Below, piece after piece: positions 7,121 to 13,504 of a stretch of 18,812 nt of DNA. How positions within the stretch are numbered: the first letter of the stretch is position 1; every line of letters begins with the position of its first letter. Below the pieces are notes generated by a model, which saw only the letters and a program-made list of their open reading frames with translations, searched no databases and was not told the DNA's origin. Both the position numbers and the translations under genes were made by a program. Source of the DNA: Candidatus Sericytochromatia bacterium (GTDB lineage Bacteria; Cyanobacteriota; Sericytochromatia; UBA7694); assembly GCA_913773825.1 (NCBI GenBank), contig CAJYHH010000615.1:1-18812 (forward strand), in the 5' to 3' direction.

Positions 7121-7828
7121 ATGACCAACGTTCATTCTCACCACCAGCCCCATTTCCCCCTTGCTAATCAACCCGCCCAAGCCAACCAGGCCAGTCAGGC
7201 AAGCGGTTCGACTCAGGCCACTCCGGCTACTACCCAGACACCTGCTGGTAGCGAAGCGCCGATTCAGTCACCGCTGGGCTCAGATCAAAGCCAGACTCAT
7301 AGTCTGCCCAGCTCGAATAATGAGCCCAACCAGGTTCAGTTTGGCCAACCCTCTGGCCCTTCTGCTCCCCCTCAAATGGAACATCAAGATATCGGTGAGC
7401 CTGCCCCGCCTGTCAACAATGAAAACACCTCACCCAACGAAGGCCCAGCTCCGACTGAAAATCAAGCGAACAATCAACAGCCTGTCAATCATCAACCCGA
7501 AAGCACCAACGAGCCGGAACAGCCGCGCACCAGTCCCCAAATGCAACAGCTCAACAATCGCCTGGACCGCGACGGGCTCAACGCCCTGGATGACCCTGGT
7601 GTACAAGCCTTGCTGCGCCAAGTCCGCGAAAATGAAGATAAAAACTTCAAAAGCTTAATTGATATGCTGCAAAAATCCCTGGATCGCGCCCGTGAGCAAC
7701 AGGAGCAAAATAAAAAAGACTATAATCAGCGGGTTTTGCCTAAACTCAAACAGGCTGAAAAAGAGCTCAACGAGCTTAAAGCTTTAGAGCAAAGCGCTAA
7801 GACCCAGGCTGCCCAGCAGCGCGTCTAA
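7121..7828 (+). CDS. Protein with long disordered N-terminus and C-terminal coiled coil
   Basis: This 235-residue protein is not recognised. Residues 1-145 are low-complexity and rich in Pro, Gln, Asn, Ser and Ala, with His near the start (HSHHQPHF), and should be intrinsically disordered. Residues about 146-235 are helical, first LNRLDRDGLNALDDPG, then a charged heptad-like coiled coil from about 165 on (LLRQVRENEDKN to the Gln-rich end). ATG at 7121 has AGGAGGT 6 bases upstream, close to a perfect anti-16S match, so high expression is expected. It stands alone as a monocistronic unit: divergent promoter region on the left, strong terminator on the right. The composition resembles secreted linker or scaffold proteins, but there is no signal peptide. 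It could be exported by the same apparatus as the hook-like protein; that is speculation. Confidence 0.8.
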   Translation: MTNVHSHHQPHFPLANQPAQANQASQASGSTQATPATTQTPAGSEAPIQSPLGSDQSQTHSLPSSNNEPNQVQFGQPSGPSAPPQMEHQDIGEPAPPVNNENTSPNEGPAPTENQANNQQPVNHQPESTNEPEQPRTSPQMQQLNNRLDRDGLNALDDPGVQALLRQVRENEDKNFKSLIDMLQKSLDRAREQQEQNKKDYNQRVLPKLKQAEKELNELKALEQSAKTQAAQQRV

Positions 7829-7851
7829 AACCGATTAAATAACCCTAATCA

Positions 7852-7902
7852 ATAAGCCTGCCTTTTGCAAATTCAGCAAAAAGGCAGGCTTATATGTTTT
7901 TT
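7852..7902 (+). terminator. Strong rho-independent terminator between convergent genes
   Basis: ATAAGCCTGCCTTTTGC pairs with GCAAAAAGGCAGGCTTAT (one bulged A), giving a stem of about 17 bp around a 7-base loop, followed by TTTTTT at 7897-7902. It terminates the plus-strand gene. On the minus strand the trailing bases are only moderately T-rich, so it may work less well for the M23 gene. Confidence 0.9.
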
Positions 7903-7933
7903 GAGTCACTCAGGTAAGTGAATCAGGGACTTA

Positions 7934-8785
7934 TCAAAAACTCTGACTAAACTTGACCCAGCCTAAACCATCTGTGTTCTGGCCGTTGACATAAAGTCCC
8001 CAGTGCAGATGGGGTCCGGTTGATCGTCCGGTACTACCGCATAAGCCGACTGGTTCGCCTTTTTTCACGATCTGGCCTTCTTTAACAAGAATTTTGCTCA
8101 GATGTAGATAGACAGAGGTGATCCCATGGCCATGGTCCAAAAAGACAAGATTGCCGTTAGAGTTATACGGGGCAAAATAACGCGCCAGTGTAACCCTTCC
8201 AGCATTGGTCGCCTTAATCGGAAAACCCATCGGCGTCAAAAAATCAACACCGCCATGATAACCGTTATATTTGCCGTTCAGAAAGCGGCGAATGCCATAT
8301 ACAGCAGAGATCCGTTGCGGAACCGGCAGCATAAAGGGTTCTGTCCAGTACTGCTCTTCAGTTCTTGAGCTACGGGCGATATCCACTAAAGCCTCTTCAG
8401 CATCCAGCTGTTTTTTCTGAGCAGGTGTCAGATTGGGGCTATAAAAGCGAATATTCTGGCTGCTGCGCGCTACGGGCTTAACTTCAATTTTCTGGCTGAC
8501 AGCAGATTTGCCTTCAGCATCAAGAATATTTAAAGTATAACCACCGGGCTTTTGGTCAGACGGCAAAGCCAGATAGGCAACATAAGCGCCATCTTTCTCA
8601 AACAACTCAATGGTTTTGCCCGCCACAGTTGCTTTAAACGGCCCAGTCGCCCCATCCGGATTGAGGCTAATGCGCATTTGCTGACCCTGAGGCAGCTCAG
8701 AACCTGGTTGTAAGCGTAACTCAGGTGCGGCTAACACCGGCTGACTGAGCAGCAGGGCAGCTAAAGCAGAAAATAATAACCGCAT
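7934..8785 (-). CDS. Secreted M23-family (LytM) metallopeptidase
   Basis: The 283-residue protein has a typical signal peptide (MRLLFSALAALLLSQPVLAA, cleavage likely after VLA or LAA), a beta-rich N-terminal region (about 22-105), a linker, and a C-terminal M23 domain (about 155-283). Zinc ligands are in place: H177 and D181 in YHGGVD and H261 in PHLHW; H228 (VYLHLS) and H259 are the other conserved catalytic histidines. An active peptidoglycan endopeptidase acting in the periplasm or outside the cell is therefore expected, rather than an inactive EnvC/NlpD-type regulator. ATG at 8785 has AAGGAG about 8 bases upstream. It begins 34 bases after the carboxyltransferase gene and is probably cotranscribed, although there is no obvious functional link. 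Confidence 0.93.
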   Translation of the reverse strand: MRLLFSALAALLLSQPVLAAPELRLQPGSELPQGQQMRISLNPDGATGPFKATVAGKTIELFEKDGAYVAYLALPSDQKPGGYTLNILDAEGKSAVSQKIEVKPVARSSQNIRFYSPNLTPAQKKQLDAEEALVDIARSSRTEEQYWTEPFMLPVPQRISAVYGIRRFLNGKYNGYHGGVDFLTPMGFPIKATNAGRVTLARYFAPYNSNGNLVFLDHGHGITSVYLHLSKILVKEGQIVKKGEPVGLCGSTGRSTGPHLHWGLYVNGQNTDGLGWVKFSQSF

Positions 8786-8819
8786 GCTGATTCTCCTTCT
8801 TTAACTTCTGCTACATTCT

Positions 8820-10427
8820 CTACATTCGGAAAACCGAGAAATTGGTTTTTTGGGCAGGGGCATTTAAGCTGGCAGCTAAGGCCAGACCCAGCACTTTGCG
8901 GGTATCTGCCGGATCAATAATGCCGTCATCCCAAAGGCGAGCAGAGCTATAAGTAGCATCACTTTCAGCTGCATATTTATCTAAGATCGGCTGTTTAAAG
9001 GTCTGTTGTTCAGTCTCATTGAGATCTTTGCCCTTGGCCTGCAGCTGATCGCGCTTGACCGTCAGCAAGACATTCGCAGCCTGCTCACCACCCATCACTG
9101 AAATACGGGCTTTGGGCCACATCCACAAAAAGCGCGGGCTATAAGCGCGGCCACACATACCGTAATTGCCAGCTCCATAAGAGCCGCCAATAATCACCGT
9201 AAATTTAGGCACTGAAGTTGTTGCAACAGCTTGCACGAGTTTGGCACCGTCTTTGGCAATCCCGCGTTGCTCATAGTCTTTGCCGACCATAAAGCCAACA
9301 ATATTTTGCAGGAAAATCAAAGGAATCCCACGCTGGCTACAGAGCTCAATAAAGTGAGCGCCTTTAAGTGATGACTCAGAGAACAGAATCCCGTTATTGG
9401 CGACAATCCCAACCGGGTAGCCCATAATATGCCCAAAGCCTGTGACCAGGGTCTGGCCATACAGAGCTTTAAATTCATGAAATTCACTGCCATCCAGCAA
9501 ACGAGCTAAGACTTCACGCACATCATAAGTCTGGCGATCGTCAGCGGGCACGACTGAATAGAGATCAGAAGCCGGGTATAAGGGCTCACGCGGCGCTTTA
9601 ACGTCTAAAACCGACTGTTTGCGGCGATTGAGATTAGCCACGCAGTTGCGGGCAATCTCTAAAGCTTCTTCATCATCATTGGCCAAATGATCTGCAACAC
9701 CTGACGTACGGCAGTGAACATCTGCACCACCGAGTTCTTCAGCGGTAACCACTTCGCCGGTTGCAGCTTTTACCAGCGGCGGCCCCCCTAGAAAAATCGT
9801 GCCCTGGTTGCGCACCATAATCGTTTCATCTGACATCGCCGGTACATAAGCCCCACCAGCCGTACAAGAACCCATGACTACCGCAATCTGGGGAATATTG
9901 CGTGAAGACATCTGGGCCTGCATATAAAAGATTCGGCCAAAATGTTCTTTGTCAGGAAAAACTTCATCCTGCATTGGCAAAAACGCACCGCCAGAATCAA
10001 CCAGATAAATACAGGGCAGATGATTTTCCAGCGCCACTTCCTGGGCGCGAAGATGTTTTTTAACGGTCAGCGGAAAATAAGTGCCGCCTTTAACCGTGGC
10101 GTCATTGGCCACAATCATCACTTCCTGGCCGTGAACCAGACCGATTCCTGTGATGATACCGGCAGACGGAACCTCTGTATCATAGACGCCTTCAGCCGCC
10201 AGAGTGCCCAGTTCTAAAAAAGGCGTACCTGGATCGCAAAGACGTAAAATGCGCTCACGGGCCAGTAGCTTACCGCGCGAGGTATGTTTGGCGCGGGCTT
10301 CTTCAGAGCCACCCTGACGGACGATCTCAACTTTTTGTTTAAGCGCTTCAAGAGCGTTCTGATAACTTGCGGCATTGGCCTGAGCTTCAGGACTTTGCAG
10401 ATTGATTTTACTGACAAGGGGGAACAT
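8820..10427 (-). CDS. Acyl-CoA carboxylase carboxyltransferase (beta) subunit, methylcrotonyl-CoA carboxylase type
   Basis: This 535-residue protein has the usual length and sequence order of the beta subunit of methylcrotonyl-CoA carboxylase. The N-terminal carboxyltransferase half carries SRGKLLARERI (51-61) and PCIYLVDSGGAFLPMQDEVF. MGSCTAGGAYVPAMSDE and FLGGPPLVKAATGE line the CoA pocket. The C-terminal half carries GFMVGKDYEQRGIAKDGAK, the KFTVIIGGSYGAGNYGMCGRAY glycine loop and MWPKARISVMGGEQAA. It transfers carboxyl from biotin to an acyl-CoA, as in leucine or acyclic terpenoid breakdown. The biotin carboxylase/BCCP subunit, acyl-CoA dehydrogenase and hydratase normally beside it are absent, so the partner must be encoded elsewhere and the substrate stays open (methylcrotonyl, geranyl or propionyl-CoA). 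The ribosome-binding site before ATG 10427 is weak. Confidence 0.92.
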   Translation of the reverse strand: MFPLVSKINLQSPEAQANAASYQNALEALKQKVEIVRQGGSEEARAKHTSRGKLLARERILRLCDPGTPFLELGTLAAEGVYDTEVPSAGIITGIGLVHGQEVMIVANDATVKGGTYFPLTVKKHLRAQEVALENHLPCIYLVDSGGAFLPMQDEVFPDKEHFGRIFYMQAQMSSRNIPQIAVVMGSCTAGGAYVPAMSDETIMVRNQGTIFLGGPPLVKAATGEVVTAEELGGADVHCRTSGVADHLANDDEEALEIARNCVANLNRRKQSVLDVKAPREPLYPASDLYSVVPADDRQTYDVREVLARLLDGSEFHEFKALYGQTLVTGFGHIMGYPVGIVANNGILFSESSLKGAHFIELCSQRGIPLIFLQNIVGFMVGKDYEQRGIAKDGAKLVQAVATTSVPKFTVIIGGSYGAGNYGMCGRAYSPRFLWMWPKARISVMGGEQAANVLLTVKRDQLQAKGKDLNETEQQTFKQPILDKYAAESDATYSSARLWDDGIIDPADTRKVLGLALAASLNAPAQKTNFSVFRM

Positions 10428-10431
10428 GGGA

Positions 10432-10561
10432 GGGTTCTCTCACTTTTTGCAAGGGTTAGGAATGAGGGAAAGCGACTAGATTGAGGCGGCCAGAGAGAAC
10501 CCGGTGGTGGGTTATGAGTATTGGGTTTTGAGTACAAGACTTTAACCCAATACTCATCACT
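10432..10561. repeat. Intergenic degenerate heptamer array with inverted arms (element A)
   Basis: Between two minus-strand genes, consecutive 7-base units can be read from 10453 to 10536, mostly beginning GG or GA: GGGTTAG, GAATGAG, GGAAAGC, GACTAGA, then later GGGTTAT, GAGTATT, GGGTTTT, GAGTACA. The array is turned back on itself: ATGAGTATTGGGTT at 10514-10527 has a perfect 14-base inverse at 10543-10556, and GGGTTCTCTC at 10432-10441 is the perfect inverse of 10493-10502. Two nested hairpin-forming repeats thus fill most of the 166-base gap. The trailing T-rich stretch lies on the plus-strand side, the wrong side to end the phosphoglycerate mutase transcript. Confidence 0.75.
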
Positions 10562-10593
10562 TTTATTTTATTCACCACAGCGGGTTCGGCTAG

Positions 10594-11340
10594 CTAGTGT
10601 GCTTTACCCTGGTTGGCGACGCCGTGGATGGCGGCCTGAATTTTGTCTTGATCGCCGAGATAATAACTTTTAATCGGCTTGAGTTCAGCATCAAGTTCAT
10701 AGACCAGCGGAATACCCGTCGGAATATTGCGCTCCAGAATCTCAGCATCTGAAACGCCGTCGAGATGTTTAACCAAGGCGCGCAGGCTATTGCCATGAGC
10801 CGTAATAATCAGCTTTTTATCGGCCTGGATTTTAGGCACAATCTGGCTGTTCCAAAAAGGCACAACGCGATCAACCGTGTCTTTAAGGCTTTCGCTAAGC
10901 GGCAGCTTGTCTTTGGGCACCCAGTCATAACGTGACTCGTTGCCAGGCCAGCGCGGATCGTCTTTTTCGAGCACCGGTGGTGGAATGTCGTAGCTGCGGC
11001 GCCAGATTTTGACTTGCTCTTCGCCGTGCTGGGCAGCGGTTTCAGCTTTATTTAAACCCTGCAGGGCACCATAATGACGCTCATTGAGCTCCCAGGCGCG
11101 TTTAACCGGAATCCACATCAGATTCATTTCATCCAGCACAATCCAAAGCGTGCGGATCGCGCGCGTCAGCACAGAGGTATAGGCCAGATCAAAGTGAAAG
11201 CCGTTCTCTTTAAGCAAATGGCCAGCTTGTTGAGCTTCAGCCCGACCTTGTTCGGTCAGATCCACGTCGGTCCAGCCGGTGAAGCGGTTTTCCTGGTTCC
11301 AGGTGCTCTGCCCGTGGCGGAGCAGGACAAGTTTATGCAT
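10594..11340 (-). CDS. gpmA: 2,3-bisphosphoglycerate-dependent phosphoglycerate mutase
   Basis: The 248-residue protein interconverts 3- and 2-phosphoglycerate in glycolysis and gluconeogenesis in the cytoplasm. Catalytic features are the phosphohistidine motif LLRHGQSTWN (H9), RFTGWTDVDLT, the acid/base Glu in ELNERHYGALQG (E87), and the second His in TAHGNSLRAL (H182). The length agrees with the dPGM family, including the insert that cofactor-dependent mutases have and simple phosphatases lack. The start is placed at ATG 11340, where MHKLVLLRHG matches the family; the upstream ATG at 11376 is part of the TATAATG of the promoter and would be untranscribed. The ribosome-binding site is weak (AGGAAA about 13 bases upstream). 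The gene is divergent from dnaG and shares its promoter region. Confidence 0.95.
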   Translation of the reverse strand: MHKLVLLRHGQSTWNQENRFTGWTDVDLTEQGRAEAQQAGHLLKENGFHFDLAYTSVLTRAIRTLWIVLDEMNLMWIPVKRAWELNERHYGALQGLNKAETAAQHGEEQVKIWRRSYDIPPPVLEKDDPRWPGNESRYDWVPKDKLPLSESLKDTVDRVVPFWNSQIVPKIQADKKLIITAHGNSLRALVKHLDGVSDAEILERNIPTGIPLVYELDAELKPIKSYYLGDQDKIQAAIHGVANQGKAH

Positions 11341-11374
11341 GCAGCAGTACCGTTTCCTAGAGGTTTGGAAAGTC

Positions 11375-11382
11375 ATTATAAT
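11375..11382. promoter_or_regulatory. Overlapping bidirectional -10 element for gpmA and dnaG
   Basis: The palindrome ATTATAAT provides a perfect TATAAT on both strands (minus 11375-11380, plus 11377-11382), placed about 35 bases before gpmA and about 115 before dnaG. -35 matches are poor on both strands (CCGCTA on the minus, TTCCTA on the plus at 17-base spacing). Confidence 0.5.
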
Positions 11383-11384
11383 AT

Positions 11385-11482
11385 AGCTGGTAGCGAGTAG
11401 CGGGTAGCTAGTCGCTTGAAGCCCCTTACCCCATCACCACAGGTGACTGCTTAGAACCGCCACCGGCGACCAGCCACCAGCT
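11385..11482. repeat. Intergenic inverted heptamer array in the dnaG leader (element B)
   Basis: Four plus-strand 7-base units run without gaps from 11385: AGCTGGT, AGCGAGT, AGCGGGT, AGCTAGT, followed by decayed units CGCTTGA and AGCCCCT. From 11482 backwards the minus strand reads AGCTGGT, GGCTGGT, CGCCGGT, GGCGGTT. The two arrays face each other around a loop of about 40 bases, so a transcript would fold into an imperfect hairpin. It begins right after the -10 element and ends 14 bases before the dnaG start. Confidence 0.75.
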
Positions 11483-11496
11483 ATGAGCAACTTCCC

Positions 11497-13416
11497 TTGT
11501 CCATTGATAACGCTGTCATTGATGAAATTCGCCAGCGCGCCGACATTGTCGACGTGATCAGTCAGTATGTCTCCCTGAAACGCACGGGGGGACGTTATAA
11601 AGGTCTGTGCCCCTTTCATGGGGAACGCACCCCCTCATTTACCGTTAACCCTGATCTACAGATCTATAAGTGTTTTGGCTGTGGCGCAGGGGGTAATGTT
11701 TTTACCTTTTTAATGAGCCAGACCCAGCAGACCTTTGTTGAAGTGGTGCGAGAACTGGCCCGCCAATACGGTGTCGCCTTAGTCTTTAACGAAGAAGAAA
11801 CCGGCGTTGAGCAGTGGCGCGTCACCCTCAGAAGAATCAATCAAGAGGCCTCGCTGTTTTTTCAGTGGCAGCTCAAACACCCCGAACAGGGAGAAATTGC
11901 GCGAGCTTATCTCAAGCAGCGCGGGATTGAACCTTATACCCAACAGCGCTTTGGTATCGGTTATGCCGCCAATAGCTGGAATATGCTGCTGGATCATCTA
12001 CGCACAAAGGGTTTTAGTTCTGAAGAACTCGAAAAATCCGGGCTGTTTAAAATCTCTGAAAAAAGCTCAGGACTATACGATCTGTTTCGCCATCGCGTGA
12101 TGTTTCCGATTATTGGCATTAACGGTGATGTACTGGCTTTTGGCGGCCGTGCCTTAGAATCTGATACTGGCGCCAAATATATTAACTCACCTGAAACGGA
12201 TGTCTATGTCAAAGGCCAGCATATTTACGCGCTAAATCTGGCTAAACAGGCAATTCGCAGCAAAGATCGAATTATTCTGATGGAAGGCTATCTGGATGTC
12301 ATTAGCGCCCATCAGTACGGCTTTGAAGAAGCCGTTGCTGGTTTGGGAACGGCTTTAACCCAGCAACAGGCCCGCCAACTGCTGCGCTTTACCGAAAGCA
12401 AAACCGTGATGATGGCTTATGACGCTGACGCTGCGGGTCAAAAAGCCACAGATAAAGCCGTTGAAGTGCTGGATCAGATAGCCGGTGATACGTCTGTCAG
12501 ACTGCAGGTTGTCAGAATTCCCGACAGCGAAGACCCTGATACTTTTTTACGAAAATTTGGCGCCGCAGCTTTTGAACAGGTTTTAACTGAGTCTCGATCT
12601 TATACGGCTTATTATCTCGATAAAATTCTGGCTCAGCATGACTTAAATAATCCGGTTGATAAATCTATGGCAGCCAAAGCCGGGATTGCAGCGCTGATGA
12701 AAATGCCCGATCCGGTACTGCGCGATGAATACCTGCGCTATTTAGCTGACCGACTGGAAATTGACGAAAGTGCTCTGCGTGAACAGTTTCAGCAAAAACG
12801 CGGAGGCCCGCCCCAGCAGGGTTATCAGCGTACAGGTTTTAACAAAGGTGGAAAAAATCAAGGCAAAGGCGGTTTTGGCGGTTTTAACAAGGGTAATTTT
12901 CAAGGCAAAGGAAATCGCCGCCGTCAGGATGAACCTCCACCACCACCACCTACGCCGTTACCTGTACGTGATATTGAGTTTATTTCTGAACTGGGTCTGT
13001 TAAATCTCTTATTGCGCTTTCCTGATCGACGCGCGGCAACTGTCACAGAGCTTAGAGACATGCGCTTTGGAGACAGCTATAGCGAAGAGCTGCGCCAGTA
13101 TTTAGTGCCTATGGCAGAAGCAGGTATAGAGCTTGACTGGCAGGACTTATTTGTCGCTTTTCCAGAAACCGCTATGCATCAGCGCTTAAGCGAAATGATG
13201 GAAAATGCAGCCTTTCAGAGCCTGGACTTTGATAAATCGTTGGCTGACTTTAGCAGGAATGTTAAACTTAAATGCTTAGGAATTGAGTTAGCGCGAATCA
13301 ACACCGAACTGCAGGAAGCAGAGCGGAATGGGGACCACACCCAATCGCACAACTTGATGAAGCGCTCCTGGGAACTAACACAGGCACTGACTCGACTTAA
13401 GCAAACAGGCCATTAG
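11497..13416 (+). CDS. dnaG: DNA primase DnaG with an unusual Gly/Pro-rich linker
   Basis: The 639-residue protein makes RNA primers at the replication fork. Domain order is the N-terminal CHC2 zinc domain (C38, H41, C59, C62 in CPFHGERTPSF and YKCFGCGAGG), the catalytic core with Toprim (LMEGYLDVISAHQ, E263; AYDADAAG, D309 and D311), and a C-terminal region (about 491-639) for helicase binding. Residues 434-475 are Gly/Lys/Asn/Arg-rich with an internal duplication, followed by a Pro-rich run (480-488), which is not usual for DnaG. The start is TTG at 11497, giving the family-typical beginning before DEIRQRADIVDVIS. No Shine-Dalgarno sequence is visible, and the hairpin-forming element at 11385-11482 lies directly upstream. 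rpoD follows after 88 bases, as in macromolecular-synthesis operons. Confidence 0.96.
   Translation: MSIDNAVIDEIRQRADIVDVISQYVSLKRTGGRYKGLCPFHGERTPSFTVNPDLQIYKCFGCGAGGNVFTFLMSQTQQTFVEVVRELARQYGVALVFNEEETGVEQWRVTLRRINQEASLFFQWQLKHPEQGEIARAYLKQRGIEPYTQQRFGIGYAANSWNMLLDHLRTKGFSSEELEKSGLFKISEKSSGLYDLFRHRVMFPIIGINGDVLAFGGRALESDTGAKYINSPETDVYVKGQHIYALNLAKQAIRSKDRIILMEGYLDVISAHQYGFEEAVAGLGTALTQQQARQLLRFTESKTVMMAYDADAAGQKATDKAVEVLDQIAGDTSVRLQVVRIPDSEDPDTFLRKFGAAAFEQVLTESRSYTAYYLDKILAQHDLNNPVDKSMAAKAGIAALMKMPDPVLRDEYLRYLADRLEIDESALREQFQQKRGGPPQQGYQRTGFNKGGKNQGKGGFGGFNKGNFQGKGNRRRQDEPPPPPPTPLPVRDIEFISELGLLNLLLRFPDRRAATVTELRDMRFGDSYSEELRQYLVPMAEAGIELDWQDLFVAFPETAMHQRLSEMMENAAFQSLDFDKSLADFSRNVKLKCLGIELARINTELQEAERNGDHTQSHNLMKRSWELTQALTRLKQTGH
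12835..12914 (+). repeat. Tandem 45-base duplication inside dnaG
   Basis: Two copies beginning GGTTTTAACAA (12835 and 12880) and ending CAAGGCAAAGG encode GFNKGGKNQGKGG and GFNKGNFQGKGN. The offset is 45 bases (15 codons), so the reading frame is kept. The second copy has a short deletion and some substitutions. Confidence 0.8.
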
Positions 13417-13504
13417 GCAGCGGTGGCCCACCAATGCCAAATCGAACATGTTAAAATATTCTCATAGATTAATCTAATTGCTGTCGCAAAAGGAGAAGCC
13501 GGGT

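Noticed and set aside
10514..10568. Inverted repeat plus T-rich tract as a terminator for gpmA
   Set aside because: The T-rich stretch lies on the plus-strand side, whereas gpmA and the carboxyltransferase gene are transcribed on the minus strand, so it has the wrong polarity; treated as part of repeat element A.
11341..11376. N-terminal extension of gpmA from the ATG at 11376
   Set aside because: That ATG is part of the TATAATG promoter box, and the extra 12 residues are not family-like.
13417..13477. A separate rpoD promoter (TAAAAT near 13451) in the dnaG-rpoD gap
   Set aside because: The -10 candidate is imperfect and no acceptable -35 is present at the right distance, so I do not list it.
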